Shown: positions 16,001 to 23,553 of the stretch, in pieces | Numbering within the stretch: position 1 is the stretch's first letter | Layout of the letters: each line of letters begins with the position of its first letter | Assembly (NCBI GenBank): GCA_017436605.1 | Contig: JAFSCW010000076.1 | Coordinates: forward strand, 1-32,596 | DNA: 32,596 nt | Source: Clostridia bacterium | GTDB taxonomy: Bacteria > Bacillota > Clostridia > Christensenellales > Aristaeellaceae | Reading direction: 5' to 3' | Notes under the pieces: model-generated | The model's input: only the letters and a program-made list of their open reading frames with translations | The model's database searches: none | What the model was told of the DNA's origin: nothing | Position numbers and translations under genes: made by a program

Positions 16001-16120
16001 TTGCAAACGGAGACGATGGGCGGTTGGAAAGACCTTGCGACCATGAAAAATATCTACGTTCATACGCAGGACGAAGACCTTGAAATTGCCCGTAAGATTC
16101 TTACCTCCAGCGGGTCATGA
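16001..16120 (+). pseudogene. Relic of a tyrosine recombinase (integrase) C-terminus
   Basis: In one frame the DNA reads METMGG-like sequence, MGGWKDLATMKNIYVHT, then QDEDLEIARKIL and a TGA at 16118-16120. The pattern G-W-x-D-x-x-T-M-x-x-I-Y-x-H is the end of phage-type integrases, where the Tyr is the nucleophile. Upstream, in the same frame, nothing resembles the R-H-R part of the domain, so only the last 35 or so residues survive. TGTGACAC repeats start directly after the stop. Confidence 0.5.
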
Positions 16121-16220
16121 TGTGACACGGAATGTGACACGCCAAGAGGTCAAAAAAATGAGGCGGCATAAGGGCTAAACGCACGTTATTTTATCGTTCA
16201 TGTGACACGATATGTGACAA
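16121..16220. repeat. Two paired TGTGACAC direct repeats (possible att-site remnant)
   Basis: TGTGACACGGAATGTGACAC (16121-16140) and TGTGACACGATATGTGACAA (16201-16220) agree at 17 of 20 positions, and each is itself a tandem pair with 12-bp period. They follow an integrase relic, so arm-type or attachment sites are a fair guess. Confidence 0.6.
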
Positions 16221-16251
16221 AAACAGAAAAAGCCGCTTCAAACGAAGCGGC
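16219..16251 (-). terminator. Distal terminator of the - strand operon
   Basis: GCCGCTTC-GTTT-GAAGCGGC on the - strand is followed by TTTTTCTGTTTTT. It could also serve incoming + strand transcription, since A and T runs flank both sides only partly. Confidence 0.75.
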
Positions 16252-16277
16252 AAAAATACGATTCTATTGAAACTGTA

Positions 16278-16318
16278 CAAAAAAAGAACTCACCAAGCAT
16301 CAAATCTTAGTGAGTTCT
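16278..16318 (-). terminator. Proximal terminator of the TauE-type gene / long operon
   Basis: On the - strand AGAACTCAC pairs with GTGAGTTCT (9 bp, extended by AAG/CTT after one mismatch) and is followed by TTTTTTTG. It lies 90 bp beyond the TauE-type stop. Confidence 0.85.
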
Positions 16319-16346
16319 GTTGGCTAAAGGAGCAAATTGTAATACA

Positions 16347-16385
16347 GGGAACGGACACAGATTTGGGAAGATACATTCCCGTCCC
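16347..16385. repeat. REP-like compound palindrome
   Basis: GGGA(A)CGG at 16347-16354 can pair with CCGTCCC (16379-16385), and inside it GGGAA (16365-16369) pairs with TTCCC (16376-16380). Compound GGGAC-type palindromes like this are common as dispersed repeats in Clostridia. Only one copy is in the window. Confidence 0.35.
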
Positions 16386-16407
16386 GTGTGCGCTTTCGCT
16401 TATTCTC

Positions 16408-17187
16408 TTACATCCACTTGATCGCATTGTAGCAGCAGATCAGGAAGATCACAACGAGCAGGCCGGAGAACAGCTTGTCCGTCGTCTCGGCGGAGAGCTT
16501 CCTGTGCAGCTTCGCGGAAACAAAGCCGCCGATTGCGCCCGCGGCGACCATCGCCACCAGGACAGGCGCCTCAAACGCAGGCACGCTGCCCGTCGCAAGG
16601 CTTACAATCAGGCTCATAACCTGGCTCATCAGGATGATCAGGATGGAATTGACCGCAGCCTGCTTGGTACCCATGGAGAAGAAATAATACAGCACAGCCA
16701 GATTCATCGGGCCGCCGCCGATGCCCAGGAACGAAGAGCACATGCCCAGCAGCAGGCCGATCACGGCAGCGACAGACGTGCTGCGCACATCCTTGGTGCG
16801 GATGCGCGCCTTGTTGCGGACATAGGCCAGCGTGCCCAATACCATCAGACCCAGCACGATCGCCTGAATCATGCCCACCAGCTGATCCGCGCCCACGGCT
16901 TGCTTGATCATTTCAAACAGGCGTTTGCCCAGCACGCCGCCCACAGCCGCGCCAAGACCCAGCGGAATGCTGCGCTTTGCGTCCAGCTCGTTGGTCTTGC
17001 GGTTTTTGTATACCGAAATCAGCGACATCGCAAGAACGGTCAGCCCCGAAAGAAACGACACCGTCGATACGCTCATGATGCCCGTCGCATCCAGCAGCGG
17101 CTTGATCACCACGCCGCCGCCGATACCGCAGATGCCGCCGATCGTACTGGCCAGCAAACAAACTACAAATACAAACACAATGGTCAT
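16408..17187 (-). CDS. TauE/SafE-family permease (probable anion exporter)
   Basis: 259 residues with about eight membrane segments in two related halves, each with a glycine-rich family motif: GGICGIGGGVVIKPLL near residue 17 and SSFLGIGGGPMNLAVLYY near 150. The family moves small organic or inorganic anions, often sulfite, sulfoacetate or related sulfonate products, usually outward. GGGAG lies 6 nt before the ATG. It is the last gene of the long - strand operon, 82 bp after the LarA-like gene, with a perfect hairpin between them. Together with an SsuABC/TauABC-type importer at the other end, it raises the possibility that a sulfonate is metabolised, but the family is broad. Confidence 0.88.
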   Translation of the reverse strand: MTIVFVFVVCLLASTIGGICGIGGGVVIKPLLDATGIMSVSTVSFLSGLTVLAMSLISVYKNRKTNELDAKRSIPLGLGAAVGGVLGKRLFEMIKQAVGADQLVGMIQAIVLGLMVLGTLAYVRNKARIRTKDVRSTSVAAVIGLLLGMCSSFLGIGGGPMNLAVLYYFFSMGTKQAAVNSILIILMSQVMSLIVSLATGSVPAFEAPVLVAMVAAGAIGGFVSAKLHRKLSAETTDKLFSGLLVVIFLICCYNAIKWM

Positions 17188-17209
17188 ATGCTTCTCCCAA
17201 ACATATAAT

Positions 17210-17241
17210 CGCCATGGAGCTCTTTGCAGAGCTCCATGGCG
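17210..17241. repeat. Perfect 13-bp hairpin between the LarA-like and TauE-type genes
   Basis: CGCCATGGAGCTC and its exact complement surround the loop TTTGCA. There is no T-run on either side, so it is more likely an RNA stability or processing element, or a weak attenuator, than a full terminator. Confidence 0.6.
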
Positions 17242-17269
17242 CAGTAAATCAACAGGAGCGTTCCGTGTT

Positions 17270-18766
17270 TCAGCAGCCGCACGGATGCGCCGGAGCGTCG
17301 TCGCGGAAGTGGCTGTTTTCCGCCGGATCCTTCATGCACAGGTGAACAGCCGTGGTCTTGAAGGTCAGCGGCAGCGCGAGGATATTCGGGTTCTCGCCGA
17401 CATACTTGCGCTTGGCGTCCTCCAGCGCTTCCTCGACGGTCGCGCGGGTCTTGAGGCCCATGCCGCGGGCGATGCCCGGCTCGCGCGCGCCGACAATGTA
17501 GATCGCGCTGGTATGCATCTCCGCCAGATGGCCGCAGGACATCATCGAGAAGCCATGGAACGGATGGAACGCATTGGCAAAGCGGTACTTGCGGATGTAC
17601 TCTGCGTTGGTAGCGAAGTACTCGCCGTAGCGGTTCATGTCCGGCAGAGTCTGCATGTAATCGTGCTGGAACATCTCATAGAGCTCCTTGAGGTACGGCC
17701 AGCGTTCCTCGTGGAACCAGCCGTCACAGATGGAAGGCACGATAAACACGCACTTGTCGGAAAGCACGCGCTTATGGCGGATAACCTGCGCAGAGAGCGC
17801 CTGCATCATCTGGATGGGGTTGGTGCCCATGCCGTTGCCGTAGTGGAAATTGGTCGGCATACCGAAGACGACCACGTCATACTTCTTCTCCGCCCAGTGC
17901 ACGTAGGTGCGCCTGTCCGCGTCCTTCCAGGCGATGGGCTGCATCTCCTTCGCCCAGCCGGAGTAGATGGAAATCTGACGGGACTTGCTGTCCAGCACCG
18001 CATCGCAGCAGAAGTACTTCTTGCCCATCTTCTCTTCCATGAACATGCCCTGCTGATCGAACTTGTCACGCATGACGGAATTCGTGGAAACCGGCACAAA
18101 GTCGTCCTGATGCATGACCTGCGGCACATGATGTGCAGAGATGGAGCGCCAGTGGGTGATGCCGGTGGCGCAGTGCTTGTAGCCGCCGGAATAGCCGCCG
18201 TAGGGATTGCCCTGCGTATGGCCGATGAGGATAGCGATGTCCGCATCATAGACGTATTTGTTCATGATGACATGATCGCCGTTGGGCGCAAAGCCGAGAT
18301 CCACCAGATGCTCGTAATCCTCGGAGTCGTGGCTGGTGATCTGGCCGCTCTTATAGAACTCGTTAAAGAGCTTCTCGCCCAGAATGGTCTTCATCTCCGG
18401 CACGGTTGCGCGCGGATGCAGGCCGTTGGAGAAGATCAGCAGCACGTCCTTCTTCTCCACGCCGTTTGCATACAGCTCGTCCAGGCACGCCGTGATGGCG
18501 ACCTTGCGATGGCTGGTCTCCTGATTGCCGCCCTTGACGATATCCGGAATGACGAAGACGACCTTCTTGCCCTTGCCCGCATAGCTTGCCAGCGGCTCCA
18601 TGCCGATGGGATTGCGGATGGACTTCAGCGTCTCGTTGTAGAGCGTATCCCAGTCCTGCGGCAGGCAGGCCGGATCGGCGACGGTTTCACCGGGGATAAA
18701 GACGTCGGTATTGTCCGGCAGGTTTGCGCTCATCACGCCATTGCCGTATTCAAAATCAAGCTTCAT
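17270..18766 (-). CDS. LarA-family protein (nickel-pincer racemase/epimerase like, DUF2088)
   Basis: 498 residues from the ATG at 18766 (GAGGAG 7 nt upstream), longer than lactate racemase LarA (about 425). LarA-type positions are visible: SNGLHPRA with His117, IGHTQGNP with His183, GGYSGGYK with Lys197 (the Lys that carries the nickel-pincer nucleotide in LarA) and AHHVP with His212/213. The DxxR phosphate motif of LarA appears as DIVK (Asp75, Lys78). LarA relatives racemise or epimerise 2-hydroxy acids and sugar acids by hydride transfer. No larB, larC or larE cofactor genes are in the window. The C-terminus ends PCGC. It starts 11 bp after the TIM-like gene. The substrate is unknown; it could be a hydroxy acid formed from the triose branch. 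Confidence 0.82.
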   Translation of the reverse strand: MKLDFEYGNGVMSANLPDNTDVFIPGETVADPACLPQDWDTLYNETLKSIRNPIGMEPLASYAGKGKKVVFVIPDIVKGGNQETSHRKVAITACLDELYANGVEKKDVLLIFSNGLHPRATVPEMKTILGEKLFNEFYKSGQITSHDSEDYEHLVDLGFAPNGDHVIMNKYVYDADIAILIGHTQGNPYGGYSGGYKHCATGITHWRSISAHHVPQVMHQDDFVPVSTNSVMRDKFDQQGMFMEEKMGKKYFCCDAVLDSKSRQISIYSGWAKEMQPIAWKDADRRTYVHWAEKKYDVVVFGMPTNFHYGNGMGTNPIQMMQALSAQVIRHKRVLSDKCVFIVPSICDGWFHEERWPYLKELYEMFQHDYMQTLPDMNRYGEYFATNAEYIRKYRFANAFHPFHGFSMMSCGHLAEMHTSAIYIVGAREPGIARGMGLKTRATVEEALEDAKRKYVGENPNILALPLTFKTTAVHLCMKDPAENSHFRDDAPAHPCGC

Positions 18767-18777
18767 ACTCTTTCTCC

Positions 18778-19623
18778 TCACTTGCCCATGTATTTCTTGA
18801 TGATCTCCAGATACTCATCCGGATAGAAGCCAATCTCGCCGGCAAAGCGGGTCAGCGCGATCAATCCGCCGTCAATCTCCTCGATGGAAGCGAGCATCTC
18901 GGCATTGTCCTTCTTCAGGCCGCCGCCGTAGACGACGTCCATGCCGCCGGTCTGTTCCTTGACAAAGCGCGCAATCTTCTCGATATACGGCTTATCCGCC
19001 GGTGTCTTGCCCGGTCCGATGGACCAGATCGGCTCATAGGCGATCACCACACGGCTCTTATCCACACCCTCAAGACCGATGGCAAGCTGATTGCCCAGCA
19101 CGCTCTGCCAGGCCTCCTGCTCCTCGCTCTTCTCGCCGATGCAGTACAGCACGCTCATGCCGCGCGCAAGCGCCGCCTTGATCTCGGCGTTCAGCAGGCG
19201 GTTGACCGCAGCAGCCGCAGCCTCGCCGGTGACGCCCGCCTCGGCGAGCACGCCCATCTTGTCGTTGCGTTCCTCACAGTGGCCGATCAGCACGCTCTCA
19301 CAGCCCATCGCCACGGCAGCGGACGCCGGACGGTTCGTAGTGAACGCGCCGAAATTGCCGCCCACAGCCGTATCCATGCGGTACACGCCCTGGCAGCCCA
19401 GCTTCACAGCGCTGCCCGGCTTTTTGGCCGCAGCAGCAGAAAGCAAATGCGCCTCCGGCAGATACATGGCAAACTCCACCTCGGCAGGATCATACGCCGC
19501 AAGGCCGTCCTGCGTGCCGGAGACGATCGCCGCGCCCCATTCCTTCATGGGCGCCAGACGGTTTACGCCGCCCATATCGACCGGCACGTCAAAGCGCTTG
19601 AGATTCAGAAAGATATGCTTCAT
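18778..19623 (-). CDS. Triosephosphate isomerase-like protein, divergent
   Basis: 281 residues, a little longer than TpiA (about 250). The catalytic residues are kept: Asn7 and Lys9 (FLNLKRF, for the usual NWKMN), His115 and Glu117 (IGHCEER, for IGHSERR), and Glu197 in YEPIWSIGPGKTP, the flexible lid. The phosphate side differs: the usual VGGASL loop is replaced by GGLIALTRFAGEIGF, and the GAFTGE segment reads GAFTTNRPAS. This points to a paralogue acting on a related ketose or aldose phosphate rather than the housekeeping TpiA; tetrulose-phosphate isomerases of the EryH type are one precedent. It begins 3 bp after the aldolase stop (AAGGAGGG upstream), so the two are coupled. Confidence 0.85.
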   Translation of the reverse strand: MKHIFLNLKRFDVPVDMGGVNRLAPMKEWGAAIVSGTQDGLAAYDPAEVEFAMYLPEAHLLSAAAAKKPGSAVKLGCQGVYRMDTAVGGNFGAFTTNRPASAAVAMGCESVLIGHCEERNDKMGVLAEAGVTGEAAAAAVNRLLNAEIKAALARGMSVLYCIGEKSEEQEAWQSVLGNQLAIGLEGVDKSRVVIAYEPIWSIGPGKTPADKPYIEKIARFVKEQTGGMDVVYGGGLKKDNAEMLASIEEIDGGLIALTRFAGEIGFYPDEYLEIIKKYMGK

Positions 19624-19626
19624 GGA

Positions 19627-20781
19627 TCAGATGCCCTCCTTCTTATAGCGCTCAGCCATCTGCTCGCAGGTCACGACCTCGATCAGGTGGCTCTTGCGGT
19701 AGCTGCCGAACTGCACCAGCAGCGGCGCAACGGACTCAATCACGCCGTCCTGCATGCAGCGCACGATCTTCGCCACATCCTCGTCCGGGATGTTGCCGTG
19801 CATGATGGTATCCATGATGGATGCCACATAGTTGCGCGGATCAAAGTTCTTGGGGTTGGCAATCAGATCCCTGTAGAGCTGGCCGATGGACTTGCTGTCC
19901 TTCAGCTCCGGATGATCGCGGAAGAGCTCCATGATGTTGCGGGTATTGGCCAGACGGATATCCGTATCCACGTTGATCTTGTCGATGCCCGCGCGGGAAA
20001 CATCCGCCAGCTGCGCCGGGTCGATGCCATAGGCGTTCTCGAGCTTGCCGCCCATCGCGTTGATCTGCTCCACATACTCCTGCGGCACAGTGGAGGAACC
20101 GTGGCTGACCAGATAGCCGCGGATGCCCTCGTGACGCATGCACTCCTTCGTCGCGATTGCGATTTCGCGGCGGATGCGGGTATCCTTGCCCTTGTTGGCG
20201 CCGTGGCACGTGCCGTAGCTGATGGCCAACGCATCGCACTTGGTCTTCTTGAAGAAGTCGACCGCCTGCATCGGGTTGGTATAGGTCGAAGTCGCGCTGA
20301 ACACGTGATCCTCCACGCCGGCCAGCACACCCAGCTCGCCCTCCACGCTCACGCCGTAGGGATGCGCCAGCTTGACCGCCTCGCGCGTCAGCTCAACATT
20401 CTCTTCATAGGGCAGATGGCTGCCGTCGATCATCACAGAGGTATAGCCGCCGTCGATGCAGGCCTTGATGGTTTCCAGGCTCTTGCCGTGATCCAGGTGC
20501 AGCGCGATCGGCACGATGCTCTTCTCGCCGTACTTCTTCACCGCATCGCCGATGTTCTTCGCGCCCACGCGCTTTTCCGGCGCCTTGCCGTGCATGAAAT
20601 CCAGCTCGCCGCCCATGAAGGCGTTGGACGCCTCCGCGCCCTGCAGAATCGCGCCGGAGCGCAGCAGCTCGTGAATCTGCACAGCCGCCTCAATCTGACC
20701 GACGCTGTTCATGTTGAACGCCGCCTGACCATAACCGTACTTGTCCGCAGCCTCCAGAATCGCTGTCATAGGTACCAGCAT
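19627..20781 (-). CDS. Class II (zinc) ketose-bisphosphate aldolase, FBA type
   Basis: 384 residues, longer than GatY/KbaY/Fba of Bacillus (about 285). Zinc and catalytic residues are present: Asp97-His98 in HLDHG, Glu in VEGELG (145-150), His193 in GTCHGANKG and His227 in VSHGSS, with the phosphate-binding GIDKINVDTDIR strand at 265-276. The reaction would be retro-aldol cleavage of a ketose (bis)phosphate to dihydroxyacetone phosphate plus an aldehyde. GGAGG lies 8 nt before the ATG. It heads an apparent sub-operon (aldolase, TIM-like, LarA-like, TauE) with its own promoter in the 74-bp gap after nagA. The partner kinase is probably the PFK-like protein at 29145. The substrate may not be fructose-1,6-bisphosphate, given the divergent neighbours. 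Confidence 0.9.
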   Translation of the reverse strand: MLVPMTAILEAADKYGYGQAAFNMNSVGQIEAAVQIHELLRSGAILQGAEASNAFMGGELDFMHGKAPEKRVGAKNIGDAVKKYGEKSIVPIALHLDHGKSLETIKACIDGGYTSVMIDGSHLPYEENVELTREAVKLAHPYGVSVEGELGVLAGVEDHVFSATSTYTNPMQAVDFFKKTKCDALAISYGTCHGANKGKDTRIRREIAIATKECMRHEGIRGYLVSHGSSTVPQEYVEQINAMGGKLENAYGIDPAQLADVSRAGIDKINVDTDIRLANTRNIMELFRDHPELKDSKSIGQLYRDLIANPKNFDPRNYVASIMDTIMHGNIPDEDVAKIVRCMQDGVIESVAPLLVQFGSYRKSHLIEVVTCEQMAERYKKEGI

Positions 20782-20819
20782 ATCCGTATCCTCCGTTCAG
20801 TCTGTTATTTTATACCTGT

Positions 20820-20825
20820 ATTATA
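20820..20825 (-). promoter_or_regulatory. -10 element of the aldolase/TIM/LarA/TauE promoter
   Basis: Perfect TATAAT on the - strand with an upstream TGC (extended -10). The -35 position (CTGTTT) is poor, suggesting dependence on an activator bound just upstream at 20848-20867. Confidence 0.7.
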
Positions 20826-20847
20826 GCATGAATCCTTCTGTGAAACA

Positions 20848-20867
20848 GTATGAAATTATGCCATCCC
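20848..20867 (-). promoter_or_regulatory. Shared activator site, copy 3 (GGGATG-N9-CATAC)
   Basis: On the - strand GGGATG-GCATAATTT-CATAC. It lies 22 bp upstream of the -10 and overlaps the nagA stop codon. The same pattern occurs before the pfk-like gene and before the ABC permease gene at the same position. Confidence 0.65.
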
Positions 20868-22010
20868 ATCGTAAACCACGTCGCCGCGCACAATCGTAGC
20901 GCGCACGCTGAGATCGTCCGCCAGCAGCACGACGTCCGCATCCTTCCCCGGCGCAAGGCTGCCCTTGAGATCGTCCATGCGCAGCAGACGCGCAGGATTC
21001 TCCGTCAGCAGCGGCAGCACATCCTCCACAGGACGTCCGGTAAACTTCACCAGATTCCTGAGCGCCTGAGCGGTCGTCAGCGTGCTTCCTGCACGCACGC
21101 CCGTATCGGCCAGCTTCGCATCGCCGTCCACAACCACGACGTCGTTGACGCCCAGCTTGTACGCGCCGTCCGGCAGCCCCGCCGCCATGATGCTGTCCGT
21201 CACCGCGACCACCTTATCCCAGCCCTTGCATTTGAGCAGCATGCGCACGCTGCCCGGATGCAGATGCCGTCCGTCGCAGATCGCTTCGCAGAAGCAATCG
21301 CTCTCCAGCGCCGCGCCCATGATCGCCGGCTCGTGCTGATGGAACAGGCGCATGGCGTTGAACGTATGGGTGATGCAGCGCGCTCCGTTTTCAATCGCCT
21401 GCATGCTTGTCGCGTAGTCCGCACCGGAATGGCCAATCGCCACAACGACATCATCCGCGATCTCCGCAATCATCTCCGGCACGCCCTCTACCTCGGGCGA
21501 AACCGTGATGTAGCGGATCACGCCGGGGAACTTCGCCTGATAGCTGCGCAGCAGAGCAGCGTCGCCTTTGCAAAGCAGATACTCCGGCATCGCGCCCTTA
21601 TACGCGCTGGCGAGGAACGGGCCTTCCATGTGCGCGCCCAGCAGCTGCGCGCCATATGCGCGCTCCTTCTGCACGCCGCCGATTGCAGCCAGACACTTCT
21701 CCGTCGTCTCCTGCGTGTCAGTCAGCACGCTGGCACAGAAAGCCGTCGTGCCCTGCGTAGCAAAGAAGGCGGCAATCGTCTTCAGCCCCGCCTCATCCGC
21801 CGCATTGACGTCCACATTCGCGGCGCCGTGCGTGTGCGCGTCGATAAAACCCGGGCACACCATCAGGCCCGCCGCATCGATCACCTGCGCATCCGCAGCC
21901 TCAAGCTGCGCGCCGATCTCATGAATCTTTCCATCCTCGCAAAGCACGTCGAGGCTTGCAAAGCGGCCTTCAGCATATACGCGGCCGCCCCTGATCAGTA
22001 ACTTACTCAT
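20856..22010 (-). CDS. nagA: N-acetylglucosamine-6-phosphate deacetylase
   Basis: 384 residues, amidohydrolase fold, standard length. Metal and catalytic residues: His59/His61 in DAHTHG, Glu129 in HMEGPF, His194 in GHSGA, His215 in HTFNAM, DGRHLHP (247-252) for the substrate phosphate, and catalytic Asp272 in VTDSIMAAG. It removes acetate from GlcNAc-6-phosphate to give glucosamine-6-phosphate. TGAGGA lies 6 nt before the ATG. It follows the NagB-like gene by 13 bp. No GlcNAc kinase or PTS gene is seen, so the source of the phosphorylated sugar lies elsewhere. The family call is safe. The divergent NagB-like partner leaves open an unusual N-acyl sugar. Confidence 0.93.
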   Translation of the reverse strand: MSKLLIRGGRVYAEGRFASLDVLCEDGKIHEIGAQLEAADAQVIDAAGLMVCPGFIDAHTHGAANVDVNAADEAGLKTIAAFFATQGTTAFCASVLTDTQETTEKCLAAIGGVQKERAYGAQLLGAHMEGPFLASAYKGAMPEYLLCKGDAALLRSYQAKFPGVIRYITVSPEVEGVPEMIAEIADDVVVAIGHSGADYATSMQAIENGARCITHTFNAMRLFHQHEPAIMGAALESDCFCEAICDGRHLHPGSVRMLLKCKGWDKVVAVTDSIMAAGLPDGAYKLGVNDVVVVDGDAKLADTGVRAGSTLTTAQALRNLVKFTGRPVEDVLPLLTENPARLLRMDDLKGSLAPGKDADVVLLADDLSVRATIVRGDVVYDGMA

Positions 22011-22023
22011 ATCGTATCCTCAC

Positions 22024-22839
22024 TTAAAACGGCTGCTGCGCCGCATTCGCATTGACAAAAATCTTTGCGTCCGGATGATTCTGGGCAATCGTCACCGGGA
22101 AATGTGCGCTCACCTCGCCATACGCCGCCTGGCGCACGACGGAGCGATGCCAATCGCGGAAGACGCCCAAGCGGAGCTTGCGCGCACCGAGAATCTCCTT
22201 CATGCCGATGGTCACGCAGCGGCGCGGCATCGCGTCAATCGCGCCGCACAGATCGCCGATGGCATTGGCCACGCGGGTTTCACGGCTGATGGTCAGCGCG
22301 CGGGTGGGCAGCTGCGCAAATTCCTGCGCGGTCAGTTCCTCCTGCGGCTCGTTAAAGGCCAGATGACCGTTGATGCCGATACCGCCGAAAGCGATATCCA
22401 CGCCGCCCAGCTTCTCAATGATCTCGCCGATATACGCCGGATTCTTGGGATCCGGGAAGATGCGCTGCTCCTTGGGCATGAGCAGCTCTTCATCGATCTT
22501 ACCGTAGACGTTGCGGTTCATGAAGCCGCGGAAAGAGAGCTTGCTGTTCTCGTCGATGTACTCGTCCTCATCGGTCAGGTACTCGTCCATATTGATGAAC
22601 CAGCAGTTCTTCAGGCTCAGCCTGCGCTCGCCCACCAAGCGCACGAAGATGGGATACTGACCCACCGGGCCGACCGGGCAGATGAACACCGTGCGGCGGC
22701 CCTGCGCATTGTTCTTTTCGATCTCACGCACCATTTCCAGTGCAATCTCGTAAAACACCTCGCCGGAATCACCGAGCTTCACAAGCGGAATCTTCGCGCC
22801 CATGCCCAGCTCATCGGCAGAAAGCTGATAGTACTCCAT
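22024..22839 (-). CDS. NagB-like glucosamine-6-phosphate deaminase/isomerase family protein
   Basis: 271 residues with NagB landmarks: NMDEYL (82-87) and GGIGINGHLAFNEP (152-165). Two positions differ from E. coli NagB. The phosphate loop, usually LPTGGTP, reads CPVGPVGQYP (54-63), and the Asp of the N-D-G-H motif is Asn157. Some firmicute relatives share these features, so loss of activity does not follow. If it is a true NagB it converts GlcN-6-phosphate to fructose-6-phosphate and ammonia, linking NagA to the kinase and aldolase encoded in this block. AAGGAG lies 8 nt before the ATG. It lies between the response regulator gene and nagA in one transcript. Confidence 0.82.
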   Translation of the reverse strand: MEYYQLSADELGMGAKIPLVKLGDSGEVFYEIALEMVREIEKNNAQGRRTVFICPVGPVGQYPIFVRLVGERRLSLKNCWFINMDEYLTDEDEYIDENSKLSFRGFMNRNVYGKIDEELLMPKEQRIFPDPKNPAYIGEIIEKLGGVDIAFGGIGINGHLAFNEPQEELTAQEFAQLPTRALTISRETRVANAIGDLCGAIDAMPRRCVTIGMKEILGARKLRLGVFRDWHRSVVRQAAYGEVSAHFPVTIAQNHPDAKIFVNANAAQQPF

Positions 22840-22865
22840 ATCGCATTCTCCTTCTCTCAGTCGGT

Positions 22866-23534
22866 TTAAAACAGTTGTTCAACGCCAAGCTGATGAATCA
22901 TCTCGACGATTTCCTTTGTTCTGGAACACCCAAACTTACGCAGCAGTCCCTTGATCTGCGTCTTGACCGTAACGACCTCGACGCTGCGCAGCTGTGCGAT
23001 CTCCTTGACCTTATATCCCTGCAGCAGGCATCGCACGAGCTGCTTTTCTGCCGGCGTCAGCTTGCCGACATTATTGATAAAAAACAGCAGACTCGCCTCT
23101 GAACGGCGCAGTCGCGAATACTCCTTGAGCACCGTCTGCTGCACGCGCGCATCGAGCATCGGCTCATCCTGATACGCAGCGCGGATATGCTGCAGGATTT
23201 CCTCCTGAGCGCCGCCCTTGACGATGTAATCCACCGCGCCCGCAGCCATGGACATGAGGATCATGTTTTCCGTTTCATGGGCAGTCAGAAAGATGATCCG
23301 CGCCTGCGGCTTTTCCTTTGAAATGATCTCCGCCGCACAGATACCGGCCGTGGCATGCTCCATCTCGATATCCACCAGCGCCACGTCAAAATCCTTCTCC
23401 CGAGCCAAAGCCACGAGCGCCGCGCCGGAGGCCGCTTCGCCCACAACCTCCATATCCGCCTGTGCATTGATCGTCTCGCACAGGTCCTCCCGCAGCAGAT
23501 CAAAATCCTCCGCGACGATCAGATGAATCGGCAT
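22866..23534 (-). CDS. NarL/FixJ-type response regulator
   Basis: 222 residues from the ATG at 23534; the frame open to 23627 overlaps the pgi gene and is not homologous. The receiver domain (1-120) has the acidic pair at Asp10, phospho-acceptor Asp55 (VALVDIEM) and the usual Thr and Lys positions (FLTAHE, VKGG). The C-terminal LuxR-type helix-turn-helix (about 160-215) reads LTPAEKQLVRCLLQGYKVKEIAQ and continues to VKTQIKGLLRKFG. Such proteins bind short inverted repeats and usually activate. The kinase partner is two genes upstream, with pgi in between. It is the best candidate for the protein that binds the GGGATG-N9-CAT(A/C)C sites of this locus (inference). Confidence 0.92.
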   Translation of the reverse strand: MPIHLIVAEDFDLLREDLCETINAQADMEVVGEAASGAALVALAREKDFDVALVDIEMEHATAGICAAEIISKEKPQARIIFLTAHETENMILMSMAAGAVDYIVKGGAQEEILQHIRAAYQDEPMLDARVQQTVLKEYSRLRRSEASLLFFINNVGKLTPAEKQLVRCLLQGYKVKEIAQLRSVEVVTVKTQIKGLLRKFGCSRTKEIVEMIHQLGVEQLF

Positions 23535-23553
23535 GTCAGCACACCTTTCTTTT

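Larger units (their letters stand above)
15667..16407. other. Gene-poor scar between amylosucrase and TauE-type genes
   Basis: These 741 bp hold no intact gene that I can recognise. From left to right there is unassigned sequence (15681-15990), an integrase C-terminal relic, two paired TGTGACAC repeats, two - strand terminators and a REP-like palindrome. Short open frames here (for example 15892-16083 +, 15836-16063 -) match nothing I know. The composition is more AT-rich right of 16120. It looks like the remains of an excised or decayed integrative element. Confidence 0.6.

Noticed and set aside
15836..16063. Short frames on both strands of the scar region (15836-16063 - and 15892-16083 +)
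   Set aside because: Low-complexity Arg/Cys-rich translations without any family resemblance or ribosome binding site.
18724..20826. 700-codon + strand frame opposite the TIM-like and aldolase genes
   Set aside because: It spans two real genes on the other strand and has no recognisable domain; the composition (His, Ala, Arg rich) is typical of antisense shadows in GC-rich DNA.
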